The notes under the pieces were generated by a model that had not been told where the DNA came from, did no database searches, and was given only the letters and a program-made list of their open reading frames with translations. This document shows positions 45,057 through 56,827 of a DNA stretch of 64,000 nucleotides, in pieces. Made by a program: the position numbers and the translations under genes. Source of the stretch: Gloeopeniophorella convolvens (taxonomy: Eukaryota; Basidiomycota; Agaricomycetes; Russulales). Position 1 is the first letter of the stretch. Each line of letters opens with the position of its first letter. The DNA is taken from the NCBI GenBank assembly GCA_022496205.1, contig WTXD01000069.1, forward strand, positions 1 to 64,000. Reading direction: 5' to 3'.

Positions 45057-48000
45057 ATGCTACACGGGTCTTCTCATTATGTAGCTCAGGACAACTCGTG
45101 TCCCAAACACTCGGATCAGCGTACGCAGAGCGCGTTCGCACCTGAGTGCGTGACTGAATGGCATGCTTTTAGTTCCCAAACTGGCGATCCGCCTGAGGGC
45201 TTGCCACGTCGTTCCCACCTTCGGTTGAGAAGTGAGTGCCAAACCTTTCTCTCCCGCATCCGGGAGCTCACTGAGTGTATCCGCTTGCCCAGTAACTCAT
45301 GCCGACGGTCTTCACGTCACGGGGCTCCGTGACAATTTTGTAAAGCGCCGACGCTTCTATGTGACTGTAACAACAGATGGGGTCACTACCAAGACGACCA
45401 AAGCTATTAGGAGGGAGAAGCAGTTGGCAAGATGGGACGAGACATTCGACAGTCTGTGCGTTTCTCTTATTACCACTTTCGATGTTTCTTCGTCGTCTCT
45501 CACCTGATGCTCTCCCGCAGCCCGATAGATCCGTCCTCGCGGCTTACGCTACGAGTATTCGCGAAACGAGATAACCATGATGACGCGCCTGTGGGGGAAC
45601 TTGAGCTCTCCTATACTGAGCTGGTTCATGGCGCTGCTCTGCGCGGTGCGTCGTGCGATTGTTACATATTCCCCCCGCCCAGTCGCTGACCGACCTCTCC
45701 ATAGACTTTCACCTTATTCCCTCCAATCTCTCCGTCAATCAGTCACAGCGTGTTACTCTCCGCCTAGCGATCACGATCGAACACGTAGAACACCCTTCTG
45801 AGCCGGCCCCCTCTTCCGGCGCTTCTGAGCCACCCTCCGCCTCCGGAAAGGTGGACGATGGTCCGGCCCGCAGTTCTTCGTCTACCCCATCATCGGTTGA
45901 GACAGTTCCTGGGCTACCTTCCGTTGCAGAGATGCTCGATCGAGTCGGCTTTCCCGCCGTTGATCAAGCAGCTGGACAAATTGCCGCACCCTCGGCGCCG
46001 GTTACCAGCATGGCGAACTACGCAGAGCAGACCTCGAGTGCGCTAGATCAGGCTGAAAACATATACGACACATGGAGCATCGTCCTCACAAGGATGAAAT
46101 GGGTTGTTGACCGTACGGGCAAGATTGCTGAGGTGTGTCCCCTTCCGATCCTGCGCGTGCCGACTTTACGACTGTATCGTAGATTCATCCATACGCCAAG
46201 ATCGCATGGAGCGTCCTCTCGTTGATCCCCAAGGTGCGCCCCCTTGGGCTTTCGGTTACAGGGGTCATGTCAGGTCCTCATGAACTCGCTTGTGCAGACG
46301 GTCCTCGCCCAAGTCGAGCGCGATGAAAACGTCAGAGCGTTGGTGCTCGCAATGCGCGACGCTTTGGATCTCGCGCGTGACGCGAGCACATTTGAGAACA
46401 ACATCCAGGACTCGACTCAGAGAGACATCTTGATGACCATGTTGACCCATACCTGCGACTGTGGCGAGTTCATCCAGACGTACGCCAAGGATACGCAATT
46501 CTGTACGTTTAAGCCGATGGATATGATCTCCACGAGTTTGATCTGATGCGAAGTCACAACTCTTAGGGAAGCGGTTGTGGAAGAATACAGGACATGGGAT
46601 TGACAGCCGAATCCGGAACTACTGCGTCAAGCTCGCAACGCTCCGAGATGGGTTTCTAAGGCATGCCACAGTCGTTGTGGAGAGAACGGCGTTCCAGATC
46701 TTGGACTCCGTGGGGGGCGTCTCGATCCAGATCGATCGCGTAGCCGGCCGGCTTGACGGGATTTCCGATCAGTTGATGGGTGTACTGGACGAGGTCACCG
46801 ATGCGAGTATGTCACCAACACGCCCATAGGGTTCACATAGAGCTGGCTAACAATCGTCGCGTAGGCATGTCTGCGAAGATCGAACAGATCCCATATCCGT
46901 CAGGTGCATCCTTCCTCAGCGACAAGGGTTGCCTTGAAGGCACCCGGACCGCGTTTTTGGACTACATCACCGACTGGGTGAACGATCCCGAGTCGGCGCG
47001 TGGGCTCGTATTGTTCGGGCAAGCCGGGACGGGCAAGTCGTCCATCGCACATGAAGTCGCATACCGCTTCCGCAAGATGCATCGCCTCGCGTCATCCTTC
47101 ATGTTCTTGCGTAGCGAACAATCCAGCCAAGAACCTCACCTCCTTTTCACAGGCCTCGCGCGCGACCTCTCCGACCGTTATCCCGCTTTCCGTTCTTCTT
47201 TAGGGAAGGCCGTCCAGTATGACACCTCCATTCGGCGCGGCACGAAAGACCTCTCCATGATATTCAAATTCCTGCTGTTACAGCCCCTCAAAGCCACGGC
47301 CTTTGTCGGTCCTATTTTCGTCGTCATTGACGCCTTGGATGAAGCATCAAGCGTGACCGGCCGAAATGGCCTGCATACATTCCTCGCGGACCACATCCGC
47401 ATCCTACCTCCAAATTTCCGCATCCTCATCACCTCGAGACCGGAGCACGACATCGCGCGTGCCTTTCACGATTCCGAATTCATCAACGTCAAATGGATGG
47501 ACGATCCGGAGCTGTCCTCCGCCTCTGAGGACATTCACGTCTACCTTAAACACAACCTACCCGCTGATCTCTATCGCGAACACGGCGAAGATCTCGCAAG
47601 GAAGGCGGAGGGATTATTTCAGTGGGCTGCTGCGGTTTGTCGATACATTCAAGAGCCACCCAGTGGGCTCACGGAAGAGGATCTCGTGACGCGCCTCTTG
47701 AAACCTGCGCCAGGTCACCATCCTCTGGATTCCTTATACACCACGATCCTTGAATCATATTTCAACCTTGAGGACCCTCGCGTTCAACGAAGATATCAAT
47801 CAGTCATGGGTCAACTGTGCTCCGCGTTCGAGCCATTATCCAGCCTTTCCCTCACCGATTTGCGGCGTTACTGCCACTCCGATGACGCCGATAATGACAG
47901 TTCCGTCTCCGCCACTGTTCGCAACCTCGGCTCACTCCTGGGCAATGTCTCCCCCGCTGATTCTGGCCGGCCCATAACCCCACTTCACACATCATTCCGT

Positions 48001-50895
48001 GACTTTCTCACTTCAAAGGAGAGGTCGGGGAAGTTTTGGATAGATGTCGCCGCTTCTCATCGTCAGATGGCGTACTGCTGCCTCGGCCTCCTGATTGATA
48101 AAGTTCACTTCAACATGTGCAACCTTGTGTCATCGTATCAAAAGAACTCGGACGTTCCTGACATCGACTCCCTCTTAGCCCGCTACATCTCTCACGCTTT
48201 ATCCTACGCCACTCGTTTCTGGGATGATCACTTGCAACACGCGCCATTTCATACCGATTTGGTCGGAAAACTCCAAGCGCTCGTGCTCACGAAGTTCCCG
48301 TTCTGGCTCGAGTCTCTCAGCCTTCTTGGCTGCATAGATCTTGCTCTGCAAGCATTGCCGACGTTGAAAGCATGGCTGGCTATCGAGCGAAGTGTAAGTA
48401 TTCTACATTGCTCTTCTCCGTGAGAACTCTCACGAGCGGCGATCTGACAGAACCCTGCTGCGGAAGTGCTCACACTTTCGGCATTTGTCGATGACGCAAC
48501 CGCGTTCGTGCGATACTTCGCCATGCCCATGTCCCAGAGCACTCCACACATCTACCTGTCTGCACTCCCATTCTCTCCAGCATCATCACTTGTGCGCAAG
48601 CGTTATGGCAAGATGTTTCCAAATACGGTGGTGCTGGAACGGGGGAGACTACTTCATTGGCCGGCGCAGGAGACAGTCATCAGCTTGGGCGCAATATGCC
48701 TTTCCGTTGCGTTCTCTCCGGATGGCACACGCGTTGCTTCGGGCCTAGCGGATGGCATGGTTCATATATTCAATTCATCGACCGGCCAGGAGATCAGAGG
48801 GCCGTTCACCGGGCACGGGGGCCGGGTCATATATGTTGTATTCTCCCCAGGTGGCCGACAACTCTTCTCTGGGTCGAGTGATGGTACGATCCGGGTGTGG
48901 GACACTGCGACAGGGGAGGCAGTCTCAGAGCTATTCACGGGACACACGGGTCGAGTCAACACTGTCGCACTTTCACCGGATGGCCGATACGTCGCATCGG
49001 GCTCGGATGACCGCACAATCCGCGTCCGGGATGTCTCCACAGGGCTGATGGTCACGGAGCCGTTCACGGGTCATGCAGGCCCCGTCAACTCTGTCGCGTT
49101 CTCGCCAGACGGTCTTAACATTGTCTCGGGCTCGGATGACAAGGCCATCCGTGTCTGGAGTGTAACAACAGGAGTGCCCGCCATACGACCACTCGAGGGA
49201 TACGCCGGCATTGTCCGGTCTGTCACGTTCTCGTCGGATGGCCGGTACATTGTCTCTGGCTCAGACGATCGGACAATCCGCATCTGGGATGCGACGACAG
49301 GGAGTTCGGTCGCAGCACCACTCAAGGGACATGGCAGCATTGTTACCTCTGTCGCTGTCTCTCGGGATGGCCAATATATCCTCTCATGTTCAGCTGGTCC
49401 AACCATTCGTGTCTGGGACGTCGCAGCAGGATCGCCATTTGGGGGGCCGCTCACTGGACATGGAGCCTCCGTCACGTCTATTGCACTCTCACCGGATGGT
49501 CGACACGTTGTATCAGGCTCGGAAGACAAGACAGTGCGCATCTGGGATATGTTCGCGGTGCGGCGAGCCGATCCCGCGATCCAGGGACCCGAGGAACGGG
49601 ACTTCAATATCCCACTTCAGCAGGATAGCCAACGCATCATCACAGGTCTGTAGGTTCACACGATCTACCCCTTGGATGGCGCTGAAGCAGAGACAGGATC
49701 TGGACCACTTGGGGGGCACACGGCCACCGTTTGGTCGGTCGCGTTCTCACCAGATGCCCGCCTTGTCGCCTCGGGCTCGGCGGACCGCACGGTCCGCGTC
49801 TGGGATGCTGCGACGGGCAAGGCAGTTGGAGAGCCACTCACGGGACATACCGCCGAGGTCAACTCTGTCGCTTTCTTGCCGGATAGTCGGCGCGTTGCTT
49901 CTGGCTCGCAAGATCATACGATCCGTATCTGGGATATCACGACAGGCCAGGTAGTTGTCGGGCCACTCAAGGGACACGAAAGCGTGGTCATGTCTGTCGC
50001 ATTCTCCCCCGACGGGCAGCGGATCGCTTCGGGCTCCTTCGATAAGGCGATCCGTATCTGGGACGCCATGACAGGAAAGGCAGTGGGAAAACCATTTACG
50101 GGTCATACAGGGTGGATCCGGTCTGTCGCGTTCTCGCCAAATGGCCGATGTATCGCCTCAGGCTCAGAGGATCATACAATCCGTGTGTGGAATGCCACAA
50201 TGGGACAGAAAACCGCAGAACCATTCACGGGACATATGGACCGGATCTTCTCTGTCGCATTCTCTCCCGATGGCCGATTCATTGCTTCCGCCTCGATCGA
50301 TCACTCGATCCGCATCTGGGATGCTGAAACAGGACAGCCAGCTGCGGATCCTTTCAAGGATGGCAGCCCCTTTCCCTTATCTGTTTCATTCTCGCCAGAC
50401 GGTCGCTATATCGTCTCGGGCTGGTCGGATGGTGCAATTCGCATCTTGGACGCCAGAACGGGGCGCGCAGTCTGTGACCCACTCATAGGACACGCAGGCA
50501 GGGTTACATCTGTCGCCTACTCTTCCGATGGCCGACATATCGTCTCGGGCTCATACGACACCCCAGTTCGGTTGTGGACCACGCCAGCAACCGGCACATC
50601 CGTGACAGGTGTTCCGAGCTTGGACGATCCCCGCGCCATCCCCCACAGCGCCACCACCCCAGTCCCTGTAGAGTTTCGGACGGATCAAGGGTTTGCGGTA
50701 GACGGCGATGGGTGGATTCGGGAGTCCGGTGGTGAGCTTGTAATCTGGATCCCTGAGCCACACCGGGTTGGCCTTCGTCGGCCGAACAATGTGTGGGTCA
50801 GGTCCAAAAACGAGACAGTCTTAGATGGTAGGAATTTTGTTCATGGACAAGATTGGACGACGTGTTTCGAGAACTACCAGCGTGTTGCGTCGTAG
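45057..50895 (+). CDS. NLR-like STAND protein: C2-like, NACHT, two WD40 sets
   Basis: Ten exons (45057-45231, 45293-45455, 45521-45623, 45683-46132, 46183-46233, 46274-46502, 46567-46806, 46865-48393, 48451-49645, 49691-50895) give about 1779 residues. The C2-like N-terminus reads LRLRITHADGLHVTG, RFYVTVTTDGV, RLTLRVFAKRD and GELELSYTEL; a linker with CDCGEFIQTYAKD follows. NACHT: LVLFGQAGTGKSSIAHE and PIFVVIDALDEA. Fourteen WD40 repeats follow in two groups of seven, enough for two full propellers, and a tail with DGWIRESGGELVIW. The last intron proposed (49646-49690, 45 nt, in frame) removes a TAG; without splicing the protein would stop after the first propeller. It is paralogous to, and divergent from, the minus-strand gene. 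Exon 3's end (GTTCAT donor) and the 40-nt intron at 46234-46273 are the weakest joints. Confidence 0.78.
48690..50590 (+). repeat. Fourteen WD40 repeats, two groups of seven
   Basis: Each unit has the GH...VAFSPDG...SGS.D.TIR.WD pattern. Spacing is mostly 129 bp (for example 48811 to 48940 for the GH codons). The groups are separated by FAVRRADPAIQGPEERDFN and the short intron or stop at 49646-49690. Units are more diverged from each other than in the minus-strand paralogue. Confidence 0.8.
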
Positions 50896-51614
50896 ATATA
50901 TGTCTTTGTTGTTACTGTTTTGCGTCGTAAGATACCTTTGTTCATGTGGATTCGTGCCGAACCGACTACTTAGTTGTTCAGGTCCTCCCTACATCTCGTA
51001 TTTGCAAGTGTGTCCTAATGAGCTCACGGATCCTCAATTATACCGGAAGTCCTCGTTCAATCGCACGGAGATCACCATCCACGCGTTGAAGTCGATACAT
51101 AGGCTCAGCAAATAGACGCCCCAGGCTACCGATTGAGAGGCCTTCGCCAGTAAACAACGGGGGCAGTGTCGACGAAAGATGATTCGAACTGAAAATATCA
51201 TAATCTGCGGTGAATATCAGGGAAAGGGAGAGAAAAGGATGCGCACTGACATGCGCAAACAGCCAGGATGCGCTGGACAAGTGCTAAGGCCAATGGCCTA
51301 GGTAACCGCAAACATCTTGTAGGCCGAATTGTTAGCTCAGATGTGCAGCGCGGGGAAACATGACTATGCGCACTTTAACATCCGCATTTACATGACATGT
51401 AAATCACGACGTCAGCTCCGACCTCGTCAGTCATCCCCTCCGATATCCTCAGCTACATGCATAGTATCGCGAGATGTCGGCAGGCCATTGGGCGGCCATT
51501 GGCAGGAGATACCTGGAGAAGCAGCGCGCAGCGTAGTTGATCTTGGGAACAGATAGAATGCAGCGCCGTGTCTACTTACTGTAGTCCCAGAAGGCCCTAG
51601 CGTGCGCAAGTGAG
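50896..51614. other. Intergenic, nothing recognised
   Basis: About 720 bp with no supported gene; it holds the 3' end of the NLR-like gene on the left. Confidence 0.4.
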
Positions 51615-54522
51615 GTGGACGAGAACGAACAAGGTGAAAGGATCATTGGAATCTCGACGCGGCAGGCGGCGCGGCCAGAAATTCCTTCTTTGCGACATCT
51701 ATCGGGACTCGGGCCGGGATGTCGTATGAATCCTTCGCTGCCCCGGGTTTCTCGTCAGCGTTCGCCGTCGCCAGCAGTCCCGTCTCGCCTCGCTCGTCGC
51801 CGTGCTGGCGCATACCCCGCTCACCCGATTCCTAGCGCAACCTGCCATGGCCACTCAACAGTATCGATGCCGACAACAGCTCTCGCGTCTCGCCATTCCG
51901 CCGCCATTTCAGGCCTAGCAACAGATCCCGCTCTTTTCCTCGGCCTCCCGACCGCGATCCGCCAGGGTTTTCCCCCGCTGGCGCTACAAACGCTCATCCA
52001 GGGTTCTTTCTTCCCCCCCCCTCCCTCCATTCCCGGTCGTCCTATGCATTCCACACCACGCCAATCCCAACGTCATCCTCGCCGCCGCCGGTATCCTCCA
52101 CCGCCGGGCATGCCGATGACCCTGCTTGGACAGGGCTCCCTTCAACACTTCCGGGCCGCTCGCTCCTGGGCCCCCTTCCCGTCCTTTCAGCAGCGTGATC
52201 GCCGCCATCCCAGCCTGAGCACCGGCGTCCCCTCCCTCTCGGCTCCCCCTGCGCCCTCTGCCGCACCGGTCCAGCTACGACACGACCACAGCCTCTCCCT
52301 CGCTGCGGCGCCCTTTACTCTGTCGCGCCAACGCTTCAGCTTCAACAACGAGGCATTTAACCCGTTCGTCCCCAACGCCACGCTCAGCTCTGGCTCCATC
52401 CGCGACCGCGACGCTCGCTCGGACTTCGCCGTGTTCACGGACCAATCGCTCGCGCCGTCCGTGACGCCCGGCCGCCCGGACTTTCTGTACGGATTCGGTC
52501 TGGATATTCCGAGGGGGCCGAGGAAAGAGAAGAGGAGCGGCAACAGGCGGATGGCGGGCACGGGCTGGAGGCGGCTGCCATGGAGGAGGATCGCGTGCTC
52601 CCAGAGACATCGCACGTCGAGACGGTCGGCATGGACGACGCAGTCGACATGGAGCTCGACGTGGACATAGATGCGGACGCGGACGCGGATACCGACGTCG
52701 ATGTGGCGGACCCCCCAGGTTGACAGCATCACGACCGCCACGCAGAGCTGGCTGCACCTGCGCCAGCACGCCCCCCTCCGCCCCAGTCGCAACCGCAGCA
52801 GCAGCCCAGCAACAGAAACCCAGCGACAACGTGCGCGGCTCGTCGTTCAACTGGCCGCTCAACGTTGGCGCGCCCGAATTCAGGCCCGCCGGCGCGTTCA
52901 CATTCGCGCTCCCGCCGAGTGTACCGATACTGCCGTTCCTGCTACCCACGTCTGCACCTGCGCCCGCAGAGCCCGAGCCCGCCTGCGCAGAGCATGGCCA
53001 GGACGATGCCAGCGCGATCGCGAACGAGGCCTGAGCTGTGAGAATCTTGTGAACAGTATGACGCCGCGCAGTTGGTGTCAGCTGACGGACACGACACACG
53101 GCAAATTCAGCCCGCGCGCGAGTTCGCCAGCGTGGTTTCTGTTTTGCAGGTTCGTGGTCTGGTCCTTGTACCTTCTCCGACACAGTGTGCCTGACGGCTC
53201 TGTAGGACCAGACGAACAACATCATTGATCTGTAAAAGGAAATGGTGCGTACTATGGAAGATCTCACAACATGTTCGTAGACCATTGGGGCCTTCACCGA
53301 GCTGCTCGGCCGCATACAGCCCACGGTGAGTACATGACGTAAAAAGGCGCCACGGGCTCACTGACGTGCTATGCCCAGATCGACCGCCTCAGCTTCGAGA
53401 GCTACGCACATCCCGACCACCGGGTCGCCGAGCCCGACAAAAGATCGAGGGCAATCTCCCGCAGCGCTGAAGCACATTATCTAGGTCTGGTGCGCTGAGT
53501 TTGACACCTCCACGGACGACGGTGACATACGACGGGACGCGCTCCCGAGCAAGCGACGCGGCGATAAGCAGCGCGGGGAGAAGGTGAGTGCCCGTGGCCG
53601 CCATCAAGGGCGAAGGCGGGATTTCTGATTTACGTGGGGACAGCTCCTGGAGTGCAGTATGACGCTCAAGCCCATCATGCATGAAATTTGGTACAGAAAC
53701 AGGTCATCCTCCTCGATCCACCAATAGAGTGTGCGTACCAGACGTGGATTCAGCAGCTGCGTCATTGGTTTGATGGATGGGCCCTTCATGGTATAAATGC
53801 ATGTGTTGACAATTTGTTGTCAGGCGTAATTTGCCTGTTATGGCGGATCCAGAGCTCTCGGAACGAAATTGGGTTGCAAATGTAAGGTACTTCCGCGTCG
53901 GAAACGGTGTAGACACCATTGGTATATAGCTTGTTGTGAGCCTTGTTCTGACGTTGCCGGCCTCCTTAGCTCACAATTCACTGACGACACGCTGCAACGG
54001 TCGTTCGCGCTCATTGAGGACAAGGTACAGCAGCAGCTCAAGGACTATGTCGGGCGAGTGGCTGCAAATCCAATCCCTCTGGGACCTCGAGGCGAAATAT
54101 GTGTTCAACCGCCTCAGCAATTCGCTCGCGCGTTGGCAGCAGCTATTTACTGAGATTAAGCGCGCGCGACGTTCGCCACGATCGGGACACAGAAGGTATT
54201 TGGTGCGTGTATCGTTGACTGCGAGCAGGTGCAGATCCGTGTGGACGCCGAGTATGGCGCGTGACAGTGCGACATCCCCTCACGCTTTGATGTCAAGCTC
54301 AGTAATGCGATGAAGGAGATGCACACGGAGATCCTCAAGGCGCGCAACGACCTCGAGCTTCACTCGATCGAGGGGCTCGTTGGCGGCAAGCGGCGCCTCT
54401 CCAGCTTTGGTTTTCAGGTTTCGCGCCTTGCACGCTTCCGTTTCCCTACATCCGTCCTCATTCTCTATACTCTTTCCTTCCTACCTGCACTCTCTGGCAT
54501 CGGCGGCAACTGTATTTTCTAG
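51615..54522 (+). pseudogene. Decayed PAM2-motif, coiled-coil protein gene
   Basis: Protein-like pieces run in one direction but not in one frame. First comes a Pro/Ser-rich stretch (51615 to about 52500), then an acidic run (DVDIDADADADTDVDVAD, near 52655-52715). A clear PAM2 motif follows, LNVGAPEFRP at 52859-52888, matching the consensus LN..A.EF.P that binds the MLLE domain of poly(A)-binding protein, and then Pro/Ala-rich sequence to a stop at 53034. Further on are helical fragments: DDTLQRSFALIEDKVQQQLK (about 53980-54040), SLWDLEAKYVFNRLSNSLA in a different frame, and EMHTEILKARNDLELHSIEG. One-base frame changes separate several pieces. An intact version would be an RNA-binding-protein partner. 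I call it a pseudogene, but a complicated intron structure could rescue parts. Confidence 0.5.
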
Positions 54523-54906
54523 ATTCGATTTCCTCTAATGACATGAGATTTTTTGCGTGAGAGTGGTGACTGGTCGTCATGTTCACTCTGGAGATGGAGT
54601 CATTGAAGCTGGACACCGGCCGCGAGTGCTCAAACTCCAGAAGAAACTTCAGAAGCATAGATCTAGGACTTGAATCAAATTTGAGCTTGAATTGTCACAG
54701 AGTCAATCGACATGGCCTCAAGGGCGCGCGAGGTCGAAAAATACGCGCGTCAATCGACTCGACTGAGTTTACGCGTCGGAAGACTCCGGTTGACGTGCGG
54801 AGTTCAGGCACGGCCGAGGCTCTGGGTTCGATCCTGGCCCGCGGATTCATCTCTCCCGATAATTGGTGGCTGCGGTGGCCCGTGACGTTGCCTGGTTGTC
54901 TTCAAT

Positions 54907-55468
54907 TATGTAGCTTCAACAACACGGGAATCAACCTGCTCGGCCCCAACGCTCGGCTCGGCTCGGACTCTATCCGCGAGCGCGACGCTCGCTCGGACTC
55001 TATACGCGGATTCGGTCTGGACATCCCGAGGAGGCAGAGGAAAGACGAGAGGAGGAGCAGCAGACAGATGGCGGGTACGAGCTGGAGGCGGCGGCGGCGG
55101 AGGAGGACTGCGTGCTCGCAGAGGCGTCGCGCGTCGCGACGGTCGGCATTGACGATACACCCAACATAGAGCTCGACGCAGACGCAGAGGCGGACGCGGA
55201 CACCGACCTCGATGCTGCGGACGCCCATGTAGACAGCATTACGACCGCCACGCAGAGCCGGCTGCACTCGCGCCACGTGTCGCGTCCCTCCACGGCGCCT
55301 TCGCTGCGCTCCGTCAGCGCGCGGGCGCGCCGCGCCGCGCCGCGCCCAAGGAGGATGACGCGATCGGCGAGTGGACCGCTCAGAGGACCTGCATACGAAG
55401 GCGACCGAGGACGGGGACGTAGCCCCGCCGCGTTGCTGCCACGCGCCGCGCGCATGCTGAAGCGCTGA
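54907..55468 (+). pseudogene. Partial duplicate of the acidic region at 52341
   Basis: DNA from about 54907 to 55270 is a diverged copy of 52341-52760. It shares CTTCAACAAC, GCGACGCTCGCTCGGAC, GGATTCGGTCTGGA, the acidic GAC/GCG codon run and GACCGCCACGCAGAGC. In its own frame it encodes an acidic stretch (ELDADAEADADTDLDAAD) and then a basic, Ser/Arg-rich tail to a stop at 55468. No start codon, PAM2 motif or downstream exons were copied. At the acidic-to-basic joint the two copies differ by one base, so they read different frames there. Confidence 0.6.
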
Positions 55469-55957
55469 CCGGTCTGTCCCGCCCCCGTCGTGCTCTCGCT
55501 CCGGTGCGTGGACCTCCGCGTGGCGGGGACGGGTGGTCGCTATTTCGTGCAGTGCCTGTCTTTAGAGGCGGGTAACCGCAAGGTAATCCACATGTGGCGT
55601 TGGGGCGCACTGCGTTGTCCCGATTTGTACATATGTCCATACGCTGGCGGCAACTGCCAGAATCCATCAGACGCATGACAGTGCTGACGTCGGCCGGCCA
55701 CATCATGGCATCGACGTCACGTGATACGGGGGCGTCTCGTACATGCTGTGGTGCATGCATATGATGCATGGCAGCACTGCGGGAACTCGAACCGTTGACG
55801 CACAAGCAAATCTAGCGTGTAAGTACCCCAGATCATCACATGGGTCTGCGCACATTCAATCGATTAGTTCCGAGGCAGAATACACCTGGATACACCTTTC
55901 GTTATTGGACTTGATCGATCTGAGCCATATACACGTATGCAACTATGAGTGACCTTT
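55469..55957. other. Intergenic, nothing recognised
   Basis: About 490 bp with no supported gene. It includes the short near-palindrome GCATGCATATGATGCAT near 55754. Confidence 0.4.
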
Positions 55958-56827
55958 CTACAACTTCGAACCTCTCCTCCTAGTCTGCGCGACATCCATA
56001 TCGCGCTGGGTCTTCCAGAATGTTGCCATATCTATAACCTGGATCTTGGCTTGCTTTGCGTCATGGGGCCCGACGTCTGCGAAGTAGCGCACACCCTTGT
56101 ATTCGTGCGTCAAATACGAGACCTCCCCGACCGTCTCGAAGTTCAGCTTGTCGAGGATCTCCTGCGAGTGGCTGATTGTCATGCCCAGCACTCCCGTGAA
56201 CCCTAGTAGCTCTGCTTTCTTCATCGTCGGCTGTAGGAGTAGACTTAGCACGCGATGGCCCTGGAATTGCTCGTCGACGGCAGCGATAACCCCTTCCAGC
56301 AGCTTGGGGCTGGGGTTCTGTCTTGCGGCGTACGCTGAGTATTGCAGCCCCAACTTGTGTAATATGTCGGAGAGTGGCTCGAGCCCTGCTGGCGCCTCGC
56401 TAGGTGGGGGAGGAAGCTCATACGGTGCCATTAGCATCACGCCAACTATGGCCCCGCCAACCTTGACAACCGGCGTAAAGCCCGCAAGCGCGCTGGCGCG
56501 CGCGACGCGGGTGGCGAAGGACGTCCATGCTTTGCGGGTGAGGTTAGGGTTCCACCGCATGAGTTGCAGCGTCAATGGCTCGCGCTCGCAGAAAACCTTG
56601 GTGACCAGGGTTATGGTGGCCTCTATATCGACTGGGTCGTTCTTCAGGAAGCTGACCTCAACGCCAGGGATCCCGAGTTGTCTTTCCACTTTGCGGAAGA
56701 GGTCCTCCATCGACATGTCAACATAGTTAGAGGGGCGTCCGTGCGTGGTCGGCGGTTCGCGTGTGGTGCGTGGCACAGAACTTGAGAGCGAAGTCAGAAC
56801 AGTTTCTGAACGGAGAGGGACAATCAA
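55958..56827 (-). CDS. GNAT-like N-acyltransferase with SKL end
   Basis: An intronless ORF encodes 289 residues. The layout fits the GNAT (acyl-CoA N-acyltransferase) fold: an early helix after VTKVFCEREPLT, similar to arylalkylamine-type acyltransferases; a beta strand VVKVGGAIVGVML; then VDEQFQGHRVLSLLLQ, where the acyl-CoA-binding loop would be; and a late strand ELLGFTGVLGMTISHSQEIL with NFETVGEVSYLTHEYKGVRYF. The expected reaction is transfer of an acyl group from acyl-CoA to an amine; the acceptor is unknown. The C-terminus is GSKL*, a canonical PTS1, so the protein should be peroxisomal. Absence of introns is unusual here, where neighbours have many. The start at 56827 is the first ATG of the frame. 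Confidence 0.72.
   Translation of the reverse strand: MIVPLRSETVLTSLSSSVPRTTREPPTTHGRPSNYVDMSMEDLFRKVERQLGIPGVEVSFLKNDPVDIEATITLVTKVFCEREPLTLQLMRWNPNLTRKAWTSFATRVARASALAGFTPVVKVGGAIVGVMLMAPYELPPPPSEAPAGLEPLSDILHKLGLQYSAYAARQNPSPKLLEGVIAAVDEQFQGHRVLSLLLQPTMKKAELLGFTGVLGMTISHSQEILDKLNFETVGEVSYLTHEYKGVRYFADVGPHDAKQAKIQVIDMATFWKTQRDMDVAQTRRRGSKL

Noticed and set aside
52187..53324. Long minus-strand ORFs (201 and 349 codons) over the PAM2 region
   Set aside because: They arise from GC-rich, repetitive plus-strand sequence. The PAM2 motif and acidic run on the plus strand are better evidence.
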